From: Streptomyces monomycini
GTDB lineage: Bacteria; Actinomycetota; Actinomycetes; Streptomycetales; Streptomycetaceae
DNA length: 44,046 bases
Direction: 5' to 3'
Assembly: GCF_022271435.1 (NCBI RefSeq)
Contig: NZ_JAFIQY010000060.1
Coordinates: forward strand, 1 to 44,046
Shown here one piece after another: positions 1 to 9,098 of the stretch. Position 1 is the stretch's first letter. Each line of letters begins with the position of its first letter. The notes under the pieces are model-generated. The model was not told where the DNA came from. It did not search any database and was given only the letters and a program-made list of their open reading frames with translations. Position numbers and translations under genes: made by a program.

Positions 1-1
1 C

Positions 2-2923
2 GCGGCGGCCGCCGCCGCTGCCGAGCAGGCCGCCGAGGAGCCCGCCGCCGAGCAGGACGAGCAGCCCGCGTCCGGCGGCCGCCGCCGTCGCCGCCGGGGT
101 GCCGCCGCCGAGCCCGAGCAGCAGCCCGCGGCCGAGCAGGCGCCCGCCCCGAAGGCGGAGAAGGCCAAGCCCGTCCAGGACACGCAGGACGTCCAGGACA
201 CCGAGGACGCCGAGGACACCGAGGACGACACCGACGACGAGCGCGGCGACGCCGCGCAGGGCGACGACGAGTCGGGCGACCGCCCCTCCCGCCGCCGCCG
301 TCGCGGAGGCCGCCGCCGCCGTCGCGGCGAGGCCGCCGACGGCAGCGACGACCAGCCCGGCGACGACCGGCCGTCCGACGCCGGTCAGCCGGCCGCCGAG
401 GAGGAGCAGGCCGAGCCGGCCGCGCCCGCCGAGGAGGACGACGACGACCAGCAGGGCGGCGGCTCCAGCAGCAGCCGCCGGCGCCGTCGCCGCCGCCGTC
501 GCAGCGGTGACGCCGGTGACGGGGACGCCGCCCAGGGCGGCGACGACCCGGAGCGCACGGTCGTCAAGGTCCGCGAGCCCCGCAAGAAGGACGAGCCCTC
601 CGACGAGGTCCAGTCCATCAAGGGCTCGACGCGCCTGGAGGCCAAGAAGCAGCGCCGCCGCGAGGGCCGCGAGCAGGGCCGCCGCCGGGTGCCGATCATC
701 ACCGAGGCGGAGTTCCTGGCGCGCCGCGAGGCCGTCGAGCGCGTGATGGTCGTCCGCCAGAGCGGCGAGCGCACCCAGATCGGCGTCCTGGAGGACGACG
801 TGCTCGTCGAGCACTTCGTCAACAAGGAGCAGTCGACCTCGTACGTCGGCAACGTCTACCTCGGCAAGGTGCAGAACGTCCTGCCGTCGATGGAGGCCGC
901 CTTCGTCGACATCGGCAAGGGCCGCAACGCCGTGCTGTACGCGGGCGAGGTCAACTTCGAGGCGCTCGGCATGGCCAACGGGCCGCGCCGCATCGAGACC
1001 GCGCTGAAGTCCGGCCAGTCCGTGCTCGTGCAGGTCACCAAGGACCCGATCGGCCACAAGGGCGCCCGCCTGACCAGCCAGGTCTCGCTGCCCGGCCGCT
1101 ACCTGGTCTACGTGCCCGAGGGCTCGATGACCGGCATCAGCCGCAAGCTCCCGGACACCGAGCGGGCGCGCCTGAAGCAGATCCTGAAGAAGATCGTCCC
1201 CGAGGACGCGGGCGTCATCGTCCGTACCGCCGCCGAGGGCGCCAGCGAGGACGAGCTGCGCCGCGACGTGGAGCGCCTCCAGGCGCAGTGGGAGGACATC
1301 CAGAAGAAGGCCAAGGCGGGCTCCACCAGCTCGCCGAGCCTGCTGTACGGCGAGCCCGACATGACCGTCCGGGTGGTCCGCGACATCTTCAACGAGGACT
1401 TCTCCAAGGTCATCGTCAGCGGTGACGAGGCGTGGGAGACCATCCACGGCTATGTCTCGCACGTGGCGCCGGACCTGGCCGACCGCCTCCAGAAGTGGAC
1501 CTCGGACGTCGACGTCTTCGCGACGTACCGCATCGACGAGCAGCTGATGAAGGCGCTGGACCGGAAGGTCTGGCTGCCCTCCGGCGGCTCGCTGGTGATC
1601 GACAAGACCGAGGCCATGGTCGTCATCGACGTCAACACCGGGAAGTTCACCGGTCAGGGCGGCAACCTCGAAGAGACCGTGACCAGGAACAACCTGGAGG
1701 CGGCCGAGGAGATCGTGCGCCAGCTGCGGCTGCGCGACCTGGGCGGCATCGTCGTCATCGACTTCATCGACATGGTGCTGGAGTCCAACCGGGACCTGGT
1801 GCTGCGGCGGATGCTGGAGTGCCTGGGCCGCGACCGTACGAAGCACCAGGTCGCCGAGGTCACCTCGCTGGGCCTGGTCCAGATGACCCGTAAGCGGGTC
1901 GGCCAGGGCCTGCTGGAGTCCTTCTCCGAGCCGTGCGTGCACTGCAACGGCCGCGGCGTCATCGTCCACATGGACCAGCCGGCCTCGGCCGGCGGCGGTG
2001 GCGGCGGCAAGCGCAAGAAGAAGGGCAAGGGCGGCGGCTCCGGCCAGGACCACCAGCAGCACGACCACCAGCACGATCACCAGCACCAGGACGACCACCA
2101 GGACGCGGAGAGCGCGCGGGCCGGCGAGCACCCGGAGCTGGAGCCCGTCGCGGTGACCGAGGCGGAGCTTCAGCCCGCGGTGGCCGACACCGACGAGTGG
2201 TTCGGCAGCCCGGCGGAGGCCGAGGCGGCAGCCGGTGGCGTACGCGGCCGTGGCCGCCGTCGCGCCAGCCGCAAGGTGTCCGCCCCGGCGGGTGCCCCCA
2301 AGGCGTCCGAGGCCGCCGCGATCGTGGTGGAGGCGGCCGAGCCCGCCCCGGCCGCCGAGCCGGAGCCCGCCGTGGAGCCGGAACCGGCCGCGGAGCCCGC
2401 GCCGGCCCGTCCGCGCCGCCGTGCGACCCGTAAGGCGACCGCTCCCGCGGGTTCGCCCAAGGCCGCCGGGGAGGCCCCGGCGGCGGAGGCCGCACCGGAG
2501 CCGGTCGCCGAGCCCGCGGCCGAGCCGGCTGCCGAAGCGGTCGCCGAAGCCGCCGAACCGGCTGTGGAGGCCGCTGCGGACGCCGCCGCGAGCACGGACG
2601 CCGCTGTCGGCACGGACGCCCCCGAGGCCGCCGAGGAGGCCGCCGAGGAGGCGCCCGCCAAGAAGACCGCGGCGAAGAAGGCGGCCAAGAAGGCGCCCGC
2701 GAAGAAGGCGGCGGCCAAGAAGACGGCCACCACCAAGAAGGCGGCGGCGAAGAAGACCACCACCGCCAAGAAGGCCACGGCGGAGAAGGCCCCGGCCGCC
2801 AAGAAGGCCACCACCAAGAAGACCACCGCGAAGAAGACCACGACGAAGAAGGCGGCGGCCAAGAAGACCGCTGCCGCCGAGCAGGCCCCGGCCGCGTCGG
2901 TGTCGGCTTCGACGGAGGACTGA
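2..2923 (+). CDS. rne: Ribonuclease E/G family protein, 5' end outside window
   Basis: Endoribonuclease for mRNA decay and rRNA processing. The reading frame is open from base 2, so the gene starts upstream. The visible N-terminal part is low-complexity Ala/Glu/Arg-rich with several poly-Arg patches. The catalytic core follows: an S1-like RNA-binding segment (TSYVGNVYLGKVQNVLP, about 840-900), the RNase E/G core, a metal-binding DFIDM motif near 1760, and the zinc-link motif PCVHCNGRG near 1932. Downstream come a His/Asp-rich stretch (2050-2100), Glu/Pro/Ala-rich linkers, and a histone-H1-like tail of AKK and TKK repeats (2650-2870). The central core with low-complexity arms on both sides is typical of streptomycete RNase E/G. 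The arms probably hold RNA and partner-protein binding sites (inference). Stop TGA at 2921. Confidence 0.95.
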   Translation, partial: AAAAAAAEQAAEEPAAEQDEQPASGGRRRRRRGAAAEPEQQPAAEQAPAPKAEKAKPVQDTQDVQDTEDAEDTEDDTDDERGDAAQGDDESGDRPSRRRRRGGRRRRRGEAADGSDDQPGDDRPSDAGQPAAEEEQAEPAAPAEEDDDDQQGGGSSSSRRRRRRRRRSGDAGDGDAAQGGDDPERTVVKVREPRKKDEPSDEVQSIKGSTRLEAKKQRRREGREQGRRRVPIITEAEFLARREAVERVMVVRQSGERTQIGVLEDDVLVEHFVNKEQSTSYVGNVYLGKVQNVLPSMEAAFVDIGKGRNAVLYAGEVNFEALGMANGPRRIETALKSGQSVLVQVTKDPIGHKGARLTSQVSLPGRYLVYVPEGSMTGISRKLPDTERARLKQILKKIVPEDAGVIVRTAAEGASEDELRRDVERLQAQWEDIQKKAKAGSTSSPSLLYGEPDMTVRVVRDIFNEDFSKVIVSGDEAWETIHGYVSHVAPDLADRLQKWTSDVDVFATYRIDEQLMKALDRKVWLPSGGSLVIDKTEAMVVIDVNTGKFTGQGGNLEETVTRNNLEAAEEIVRQLRLRDLGGIVVIDFIDMVLESNRDLVLRRMLECLGRDRTKHQVAEVTSLGLVQMTRKRVGQGLLESFSEPCVHCNGRGVIVHMDQPASAGGGGGGKRKKKGKGGGSGQDHQQHDHQHDHQHQDDHQDAESARAGEHPELEPVAVTEAELQPAVADTDEWFGSPAEAEAAAGGVRGRGRRRASRKVSAPAGAPKASEAAAIVVEAAEPAPAAEPEPAVEPEPAAEPAPARPRRRATRKATAPAGSPKAAGEAPAAEAAPEPVAEPAAEPAAEAVAEAAEPAVEAAADAAASTDAAVGTDAPEAAEEAAEEAPAKKTAAKKAAKKAPAKKAAAKKTATTKKAAAKKTTTAKKATAEKAPAAKKATTKKTTAKKTTTKKAAAKKTAAAEQAPAASVSASTED

Positions 2924-2937
2924 GCAGGACGGACCGC

Positions 2938-2961
2938 GCCCCGGGCCGCAGCGCCCGGGGC
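2938..2961 (+). terminator. Hairpin after rne
   Basis: GCCCCGGGC (2938-2946) pairs perfectly with GCCCGGGGC (2953-2961) around a 6-nt loop. No strong T-tract follows, as is common in streptomycetes. Confidence 0.55.
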
Positions 2962-2965
2962 CGGT

Positions 2966-2994
2966 TTGACCCCCCGGTCAAGGCCCCGTAACCT
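2966..2994 (+). promoter_or_regulatory. rplU-rpmA promoter
   Basis: TTGACC (2966-2971), a 17-nt spacer, then TAACCT (2989-2994) is a very good match to the principal sigma factor consensus of Streptomyces. It implies a 5' leader of about 150 nt before rplU, long enough for ribosomal-protein autoregulation, although I recognise no specific L21 leader fold. Confidence 0.7.
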
Positions 2995-3150
2995 TGACCG
3001 TCGGCGTCTGTAGCGCGCCAAACCCCTGAGCAAACACCTCCCGGTCCGCCGGGGGAGGCCGCTCATCCACTCGGAAGTCACGGGATCGTCATGAACCCGT
3101 GCGAGCGGCTGGCATCAGTGGTCCCTATCTAGCGAGAGAGTGAGATCCGC

Positions 3151-3471
3151 GTGTACGCAATCGTGCGTAGCGGCGGCCGCCAGCACAAGGTTGCTGTCGG
3201 TGACGTCGTCGAGGTTGACAAGATTTCTGCCGGCAAGGTTGGCGACGCGGTCGAGCTCTCGACGCTGCTCGTCGTCGACGGCGAGTCGGTTACCAGCGAC
3301 CCGTGGGTGCTGGCCGGGGTGAAGGTCCAGGCGGAGATTGTGGACCACCACAAGGGCGCCAAGATCGACATCCTGAAGTACAAGAACAAGACCGGCTACC
3401 GCAAGCGGATCGGTCACCGCCAGCAGTACACGGCGATCAAGATCACCGGCATCGACTCGCCGGCGAAGTAA
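3151..3471 (+). CDS. rplU: 50S ribosomal protein L21
   Basis: Large-subunit ribosomal protein that contacts 23S rRNA. At 106 aa it has the family's normal length. It opens with YAIVRSGGRQHKVAVGD, the L21 signature, and carries the basic KNKTGYRKRIGHRQ segment near the C-terminus. The start is the GTG at 3151, directly before this signature, with a purine-rich stretch upstream. It lies 14 nt ahead of rpmA and forms the standard L21-L27 operon, followed by obg as in most bacteria. Confidence 0.97.
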   Translation: MYAIVRSGGRQHKVAVGDVVEVDKISAGKVGDAVELSTLLVVDGESVTSDPWVLAGVKVQAEIVDHHKGAKIDILKYKNKTGYRKRIGHRQQYTAIKITGIDSPAK

Positions 3472-3485
3472 GGGACTGAGGAGAC

Positions 3486-3743
3486 ATGGCACACAAGAAG
3501 GGCGCATCGTCCACTCGGAACGGTCGCGATTCCAATGCTCAGCGGCTCGGCGTGAAGCGCTTCGGCGGTCAGGCCGTCCTCGCCGGTGAGATCCTGGTCC
3601 GCCAGCGCGGCACCCACTTCCACCCGGGCACGGGCGTCGGCCGCGGCGGCGACGACACCCTGTTCGCCCTGGCCGAGGGTGCGGTGCAGTTCGGCACCCA
3701 CCGTGGCCGCAAGGTCGTGAACATCGTCCCGATCGCCGAGTGA
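3486..3743 (+). CDS. rpmA: 50S ribosomal protein L27
   Basis: Large-subunit protein whose N-terminal tail reaches the peptidyl transferase centre. 85 aa. It starts MAHKKGASSTRNGRDSNAQR and has the conserved RQRGTHFHPGTGVGRGGDDT stretch. The ATG at 3486 follows a GAGGAG-type ribosome binding site 5-8 nt upstream. There is no N-terminal extension of the kind cleaved by Prp in Firmicutes. Second gene of the rplU operon, followed by a strong hairpin before obg. Confidence 0.97.
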   Translation: MAHKKGASSTRNGRDSNAQRLGVKRFGGQAVLAGEILVRQRGTHFHPGTGVGRGGDDTLFALAEGAVQFGTHRGRKVVNIVPIAE

Positions 3744-3788
3744 CCCACCACTTCGGCATCGGGCGATAGCTCAGCAGCACCACTCCGA

Positions 3789-3834
3789 GGGCGGACCGCC
3801 TCTCCCCGCAGTACGCGGGAAGGCCGGTCCGCCC
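3789..3834 (+). terminator. Terminator between rpmA and obg
   Basis: GGGCGGACCG (3789-3798) is perfectly complementary to CGGTCCGCCC (3825-3834), with a shorter inner CCCGC/GCGGG pairing. It suggests obg is at least partly transcribed from its own promoter. Confidence 0.7.
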
Positions 3835-3885
3835 TTGGCGTGTTAGTACAGAGACAATCCCGTCGTATCTGGAGGCACCCCCACC

Positions 3886-5322
3886 ATGACCACCTTCGTG
3901 GACCGCGTCGAGCTGCACGTCGCCGCGGGTAACGGAGGCCACGGCGTGGCCTCCGTGATGCGCGAGAAGTTCAAGCCGCTCGGCGGCCCGGACGGCGGCA
4001 ACGGCGGCCGTGGCGGCGACGTGATCCTGGTCGTCGACCAGGACGTCACCACGCTGCTGGAGTACCACCACCACCCGCACCGCAAGGCCACCAACGGCCA
4101 GCCCGGCGCCGGCGACCACCGCGCCGGCAAGAACGGCCAGGACCTGGTCCTGCCCGTCCCGGACGGCACCGTCGTCCTGGACCGCGCGGGCAACGTGCTC
4201 GCCGACCTGGTCGGCCAGGGCACCACCTTCGTCGCCGGGCAGGGCGGCCGCGGCGGCCTCGGCAACGCCGCGCTGGCCTCCGCCCGCCGCAAGGCCCCCG
4301 GCTTCGCGCTGCTCGGCGAGCCCGGCGAGGCCCGCGACATCGTGCTGGAGCTCAAGACCGTCGCGGACGTCGCGCTGGTCGGCTACCCGAGCGCCGGCAA
4401 GTCCTCGCTGATCTCGGTGCTCTCGGCCGCCAAGCCGAAGATCGCCGACTACCCGTTCACCACCCTGGTGCCCAACCTCGGCGTGGTCACGGCCGGTTCG
4501 ACCGTCTACACCATCGCGGACGTCCCCGGCCTGATCCCCGGCGCCAGCCAGGGCAAGGGCCTGGGCCTGGAGTTCCTGCGGCACGTCGAGCGCTGCGAGG
4601 TGCTCGTGCACGTCCTGGACACCGCGACCCTGGAGTCCGACCGCGATCCGGTCTCCGACCTCGACATCATCGAGGCGGAGCTGGCCCAGTACGGCGGCCT
4701 GGACAACCGGCCGCGGGTGGTCGTCCTCAACAAGATCGACATTCCGGACGGGCAGGACCTCGCCGACATGATCCGCCCCGACCTGGAGGAGCGCGGCTAC
4801 CGCGTCTTCGAGGTCTCGGCCGTCGCGCGCACCGGACTCAAGGAGCTGTCGTACGCGCTGGCCGGCATCGTCGCCGAGGCCCGCGCCGCCAAGCCCGTCC
4901 AGGAAGCCACCCGTATCGTCATCCGCCCGAAGGCCGTGGACGACGCGGGCTTCACGGTCACCCCGGAGGGCGAGGGCTTCTTCCGCGTCCGCGGCGAGAA
5001 GCCGGAGCGCTGGGTGCGCCAGACCGACTTCAACAACGACGAGGCCGTCGGCTACCTCGCCGACCGCCTCAACCGCCTCGGCGTCGAGGACCAGCTGCGC
5101 AAGGTCGGCGCGCACGCCGGCGACGGCATCGCGATCGGCCCCGAGGACAACGCGGTCGTCTTCGACTGGGAGCCGATGATGGCGGCGGGCGCCGAGATGC
5201 TCGGCCGCCGCGGCGAGGACCACCGCATGGACGCGCCGCGTCCGGCCGCGGTGCGCCGCCGCGACCGCGAGGCGGCGCGGGACGAGGCGGAGGACGAGTA
5301 CCAGGACTTCCGTCCGTTCTGA
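3886..5322 (+). CDS. obg: GTPase Obg/CgtA
   Basis: Ribosome-associated GTPase acting in 50S assembly and, in Streptomyces, in the onset of differentiation (family knowledge). 478 aa. Domains: the glycine-rich Obg fold (about 1-158, with GGPDGGNGGRGGD), the G domain (P-loop GYPSAGKSS at 166-174, switch I YPFTT, G3 DVPG, G4 NKID), and the C-terminal OCT domain (about 345-430). The OCT domain is the form found in actinobacteria and Firmicutes and absent from proteobacteria. A charged tail rich in R/D/E ends the protein. ATG at 3886 with GGAGG at 3871-3875. Confidence 0.97.
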   Translation: MTTFVDRVELHVAAGNGGHGVASVMREKFKPLGGPDGGNGGRGGDVILVVDQDVTTLLEYHHHPHRKATNGQPGAGDHRAGKNGQDLVLPVPDGTVVLDRAGNVLADLVGQGTTFVAGQGGRGGLGNAALASARRKAPGFALLGEPGEARDIVLELKTVADVALVGYPSAGKSSLISVLSAAKPKIADYPFTTLVPNLGVVTAGSTVYTIADVPGLIPGASQGKGLGLEFLRHVERCEVLVHVLDTATLESDRDPVSDLDIIEAELAQYGGLDNRPRVVVLNKIDIPDGQDLADMIRPDLEERGYRVFEVSAVARTGLKELSYALAGIVAEARAAKPVQEATRIVIRPKAVDDAGFTVTPEGEGFFRVRGEKPERWVRQTDFNNDEAVGYLADRLNRLGVEDQLRKVGAHAGDGIAIGPEDNAVVFDWEPMMAAGAEMLGRRGEDHRMDAPRPAAVRRRDREAARDEAEDEYQDFRPF

Positions 5323-5348
5323 CGTCTCCGGCGGACGTCCGTACGTGC

Positions 5349-5380
5349 GAAAGGCCCCCGGGTGCACCCGGGGGCCTTTC
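5349..5380 (+). terminator. Terminator after obg
   Basis: A perfect 14-bp stem with a TGCA tetraloop (left arm 5349-5362, right arm 5367-5380). The arms begin and end GAAAGG/CCTTTC, so an A-tract lies on one side and a T-tract on the other. It could work in both directions. Confidence 0.85.
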
Positions 5381-5417
5381 CCGTGCCGTACGCCGTTTCG
5401 CGCCGCCCCACGGAGGG

Positions 5418-5487
5418 TTCCCACAGCGGGCGGCGAGGCGTGCCGTGGGAATCCGACGGGCGCCCGCCGGGCCCCCTGCCGTAGATT
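5418..5487 (+). promoter_or_regulatory. Putative proB promoter with upstream inverted repeat
   Basis: TAGATT at 5482-5487 is a good -10 element about 90 nt ahead of proB. No convincing -35 is seen. Upstream, TTCCCAC (5418-5424) and GTGGGAA (5445-5451) form a 7-bp inverted repeat that could be an operator. Both parts are inference from pattern. Confidence 0.35.
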
Positions 5488-5574
5488 GCGGTGGTACGGA
5501 AACACCCGTACGGAACCTCCCGGACACGGGGCCGGCCGTACGCGGCGGCGCACAGGCGAGCACAGGGGTAGGCA

Positions 5575-6693
5575 GTGGCAGGCGCAAGGCAGGACGTGAC
5601 GGACGCCCGCAGGATCGTGGTCAAGGTCGGTTCGTCCTCGCTGACCACGGCGAGCGGCGGCCTGGACGCGGACCGGGTGGACGCGCTGGTGGACGTGCTG
5701 GCCAAGCACCAGGACAAGGAGATCGTGCTGGTCTCCTCCGGCGCCATCGCGGCCGGTCTGGCACCGCTCGGCCTGGACCGGCGGCCCCGCGACCTGGCCC
5801 GGCAGCAGGCCGCCGCCAGCGTCGGCCAGGGCCTGCTGGTCGCCCGCTACACCGCCTCCTTCGCGCGCTACGGCCGCCGCGTCGGCCAGGTCCTGCTGAC
5901 CTCCGACGACACCAGCCGCCGCGCCCACTACCGCAACGCCTTCCGGACCCTGGACCAGCTGCTGGCCATGGGCGCCGTACCGATCGTCAACGAGAACGAC
6001 ACCGTCGCCACCGACGAGATCCGCTTCGGCGACAACGACCGGCTGGCCGCCCTGGTCGCCCACCTCGTACGCGCCGACCTGCTCGTCCTGCTCTCGGACG
6101 TGGACGGGCTCTACGACGGCGACCCGAGCCTGCCCGGCACCTCCCGGATAGCGCGGGTGAGCGGCCCGGCCGACCTGGAAGGCATCTCGATCGGCAGCGC
6201 CGGCCGGGCCGGCGTCGGCACCGGCGGCATGGTCACCAAGGTCGAGGCGGCCCGGATCGCCGCCGCGGCCGGCATCCCGGTCGTCCTGACCTCCGCCGTG
6301 CACGCCGCCGACGCCCTGGCCGGCGGCCCCACCGGCACCCACTTCCTGCGCACCGGCCGCCGCTCCGCCGACCGGCTGCTGTGGCTGGCGCACGCCTCCA
6401 CCCCGCGCGGCGCGCTGGTGCTGGACGACGGCGCCGTCGAGGCCGTCGTCGAACGGCACTCCTCGCTGCTGCCGGCCGGTATCGCAGCGGCCGAAGGGGA
6501 GTTCAGCGCCGGCGACCCGGTCGAGCTCCGGGACACCGCGGGCCGCGCCGTCGCCCGCGGCCTGGTCAACTTCGACGCGCGGGAGATCCCGCGGCTGATC
6601 GGCCGTTCCACCCGTGACCTCGCCCGCGAGCTGGGACCCGCGTACGAACGCGAGGTCGTGCACCGGGACGATCTGGTCGTACTGCACCACTGA
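5575..6693 (+). CDS. proB: Glutamate 5-kinase
   Basis: First step of proline synthesis: ATP-dependent phosphorylation of L-glutamate to gamma-glutamyl phosphate, in the cytoplasm. 372 aa. The amino-acid kinase domain begins with IVVKVGSSSLT (about residue 12) and includes VLVSSGAIAAGL-like, NENDTVATDEIRFGDND and LLSDVDGLYDGDP motifs. A C-terminal PUA domain (about 275-360) is present. The start is the GTG at 5575 with an AGGGG-type site upstream; a GTG at 5596 is an alternative. Separated from proA by one small unknown gene, a common streptomycete layout. Confidence 0.96.
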   Translation: MAGARQDVTDARRIVVKVGSSSLTTASGGLDADRVDALVDVLAKHQDKEIVLVSSGAIAAGLAPLGLDRRPRDLARQQAAASVGQGLLVARYTASFARYGRRVGQVLLTSDDTSRRAHYRNAFRTLDQLLAMGAVPIVNENDTVATDEIRFGDNDRLAALVAHLVRADLLVLLSDVDGLYDGDPSLPGTSRIARVSGPADLEGISIGSAGRAGVGTGGMVTKVEAARIAAAAGIPVVLTSAVHAADALAGGPTGTHFLRTGRRSADRLLWLAHASTPRGALVLDDGAVEAVVERHSSLLPAGIAAAEGEFSAGDPVELRDTAGRAVARGLVNFDAREIPRLIGRSTRDLARELGPAYEREVVHRDDLVVLHH

Positions 6694-7050
6694 CGGCCGT
6701 CACAACAGGGAAACAAGTGGCAGGAAAGGTCCAAAGACCAGCCTTTCCACGGAGACCTTCTCGAAAATGCCCCCGCGACGGCCCGCGGGCTGGTCAACTT
6801 TGTTGCGGGGACGGCGTCCGGGGAGCGCCGTCCGCCGCGCGCGAGTGCGCGCCGTGAGACAGCAGTGCCGGACCACTGCCGAGGAACCGCCCGCGACCGG
6901 GCTCCGGAGCAGCGCGATCCGCGGTGACCCGGGCGGTCCGCACGCGGCGGCGCATCCGGCGGCGGGCCGGTGCCGGTGACGGACGACAGCACCGATCGGC
7001 TCCGCCCCCGTACGTACGAGCGGAGCGATACGCATAACAGGAGGCCGCCG
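6694..7050. other. Non-coding gap after proB
   Basis: 357 bp with no credible gene. GGAAAGG (6723-6729) and CCTTTCC (6742-6748) form a small stem-loop that may end proB transcription. The rest is GC-rich with palindromic patches (CGTACGTACG near 7011-7020). It ends with AGGAGG at 7039-7044, the ribosome binding site of the next gene. Confidence 0.4.
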
Positions 7051-7548
7051 GTGAGACGAGGGCGCTCAGGGGCGCTGCCCCGAGGGACGGCGGAGCGCAC
7101 ACTGACCAGCGTCGGACCCGCCGGACCGGCCGGCGGGTCCGCGTCCGGGGACCGTGCCGGTCCGGGCCGGGCGACGTCCGAGCGGCCGTCGCCCGGGCGC
7201 CGCGAGGCGTCCCGGCTGTGGCACGTCACCCTCAGCGTCTCGGGGGCCGAGGCCCCCGTCCAGGAGGTCCGGCGGGCACTGGAACAGCTCGCCCACGACC
7301 ACCCCTTCCTGCTGACCAGCCGCTACGCCAACGACCACGCCGAGATCCGCTACTGGGAAGAGGCCCGCGACCTGCACGACGCCGCGGCGGTCGCCCTGCG
7401 GCTGTGGGGCGAGCACCGCTCCTCGGCCGGGCTGCCGCCGTGGGAGATCGTGGGCCTGGAGGTCATCGACCGGGAGACGTACCACCAGCGCGTCGCCGAG
7501 GGGTACGGGCCGCCGCCCGCGTCCCGGGTGGGCGTGCATCCGTACTGA
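7051..7548 (+). CDS. Conserved protein of unknown function between proB and proA
   Basis: A cytoplasmic protein of 165 aa. I chose the GTG at 7051 because AGGAGG (7039-7044) sits 6 nt before it. An in-frame start at 6970 lacks such a site. The first 53 or so residues are disordered and Arg/Gly/Pro-rich. The folded part starts at SRLWHVTLSVSG and continues with EQLAHDHPFLLTSRYANDHA, EIRYWEEARDLHDAAAVALR and LPPWEIVGLEVIDR. I recall similar proteins at this position in other streptomycetes, always of unknown function. Its place between the two proline genes suggests co-expression but says nothing certain about its role. Confidence 0.85.
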   Translation: MRRGRSGALPRGTAERTLTSVGPAGPAGGSASGDRAGPGRATSERPSPGRREASRLWHVTLSVSGAEAPVQEVRRALEQLAHDHPFLLTSRYANDHAEIRYWEEARDLHDAAAVALRLWGEHRSSAGLPPWEIVGLEVIDRETYHQRVAEGYGPPPASRVGVHPY

Positions 7549-7698
7549 GACCGGGTACGGACGCCCGTAGGGGCGCCTGTACGGACGGGCGCCCGCACCG
7601 GCGGGCGGCGGGCCGTGCTCGTGGGCCGTGGCCCGCCGGGCGCGGACCGCGGCGTCTTGCCAGATGGAACGCGGCCGGTCCGCGTTCCGCCGCCCGGT

Positions 7699-7704
7699 TA
7701 CGCT
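7699..7704 (+). promoter_or_regulatory. -10 element of a leaderless proA promoter
   Basis: TACGCT ends 7 nt before the ATG of proA at 7712, and no ribosome binding site is present. This spacing puts the transcript start at or within a base or two of the start codon. No clear -35. Confidence 0.5.
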
Positions 7705-7711
7705 TTCCGCC

Positions 7712-8980
7712 ATGACCAGCGAATCAGCGCACCCCTCACCCGTCATCGAAACCGCCCGGCGCGCCAAGGAGGCGGCGGCCGTCCTGGCGCCGCAGCCGCG
7801 CACCGCGCGCGACGGCGCGCTGCTCGCCATCGCCGACGCCCTGGTGGCCCGTACCGAAGAGATCGTCGCCGCCAACGCCGGGGACGTCGCCAAGGCACGG
7901 GCGGCGGGCACCGGCGAGTCCCTGGTGGACCGGCTCACCCTGACCCCCGAGCGGGTCACCGCGATGGCCGCCGACGTCCGCGACGTGGTGGCACTGCCCG
8001 ACCCGGTGGGCGAGGTGCTGCGCGGCTCCACCCTGCCCAACGGCCTCGACCTGCGGCAGGTCCGCGTCCCGCTGGGCGTCGTCGGGATCATCTACGAGGC
8101 CCGGCCGAACGTGACCGTGGACGCCGCCGCGCTGTGCCTGAAGGCGGGCAACGCGGTGCTGCTGCGCGGCTCGTCCTCCGCCTACGCCTCGAACACGGCG
8201 CTGGTCGAGGTGTTGCGGGACGCGGTGGCGAGCGTCGGGCTGCCGGCCGACGTCGTCCAGCTGGTGCCGGGGGAGAGCCGTGACTCGGTGCGCGAGCTGA
8301 TGCGGGCGCGCGGCCTGGTGGACGTGCTGATCCCGCGCGGCGGCGCCTCGCTGATCCGTACGGTCGTCGAGGAGTCCACGGTCCCGGTGATCGAGACCGG
8401 TACCGGCAACTGCCACGTGTACGTGGACGAGCACGCCGACATCGACATGGCGCTGGACATCCTGATCAACTCCAAGGCGCAGCGGCCCAGCGTCTGCAAC
8501 GCCGCCGAGACGGTCCTGGTGCACGCGGGCATCGCGGAGACGTTCCTGCCGCGGGCGCTGGAGGCGCTGACCCAGGCCGGTGTGATCGTGCACGGTGACA
8601 CGGCGTGGCAGCAGGCCGGCCCCGGCCTGGTGGCGCCGGCCACGGACGAGGACTGGGCGGCCGAGTACCTCTCGTACGACATCGCCGCGGCCGTCGTGCA
8701 GGATCTGGACGCCGCGGTCGCGCACATCCGCCGCTGGTCCTCCGGGCACACCGAGGCGATCGTCACCACCTCGCAGGCGGCGGCCCGCCGTTTCACCCAG
8801 CTCGTGGACTCCACGACGGTCGCGGTCAACGCGTCCACCCGCTTCACCGACGGCAGCCAGTTCGGGTTCGGCGCCGAGATCGGCATCTCGACGCAGAAGC
8901 TGCACGCCCGCGGCCCGATGGGGCTGCCGGAGCTGACCTCGACGAAGTACGTCGTCACGGGGGACGGCCACACGCGCTGA
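7712..8980 (+). CDS. proA: Gamma-glutamyl phosphate reductase
   Basis: Second step of proline synthesis: NADPH-dependent reduction of gamma-glutamyl phosphate to glutamate-5-semialdehyde. 422 aa, an aldehyde-dehydrogenase-superfamily enzyme. Visible motifs are LGVVGIIYEARPNVTVDAA, the nucleophile Cys262 in RPSVCNAAETVLVH, and the family's C-terminal FGFGAEIGISTQKLHARGPMG-like stretch. The start is the ATG at 7712, where family similarity begins. The in-frame start at 7628 adds 28 unrelated residues, and the ATG fits a leaderless promoter. Confidence 0.96.
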   Translation: MTSESAHPSPVIETARRAKEAAAVLAPQPRTARDGALLAIADALVARTEEIVAANAGDVAKARAAGTGESLVDRLTLTPERVTAMAADVRDVVALPDPVGEVLRGSTLPNGLDLRQVRVPLGVVGIIYEARPNVTVDAAALCLKAGNAVLLRGSSSAYASNTALVEVLRDAVASVGLPADVVQLVPGESRDSVRELMRARGLVDVLIPRGGASLIRTVVEESTVPVIETGTGNCHVYVDEHADIDMALDILINSKAQRPSVCNAAETVLVHAGIAETFLPRALEALTQAGVIVHGDTAWQQAGPGLVAPATDEDWAAEYLSYDIAAAVVQDLDAAVAHIRRWSSGHTEAIVTTSQAAARRFTQLVDSTTVAVNASTRFTDGSQFGFGAEIGISTQKLHARGPMGLPELTSTKYVVTGDGHTR

Positions 8981-9086
8981 CGGTACGGGCGGGGGGGGCT
9001 CCGGCGGTCCGGGGACGGCGCCGGTGCCGCACGCCGGTCCGCGGCCGAATTCCCGTCCTACCCGCCCACGACCGTCCGCCCCGGGC

Positions 9087-9092
9087 TAGTCT
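9087..9092 (+). promoter_or_regulatory. -10 element of leaderless promoter
   Basis: TAGTCT, then exactly 6 nt, then the GTG start at 9099. This is the classic streptomycete leaderless arrangement. The intervening GGAGGG is too close to the GTG to serve as a normal ribosome binding site. Confidence 0.6.
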
Positions 9093-9098
9093 GGAGGG

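Noticed and set aside
3115..6690. Open frame of 1191 codons on the minus strand
   Set aside because: It runs antisense through rplU, rpmA, obg and proB, all certain genes. Very high GC removes stop codons from the opposite strand.
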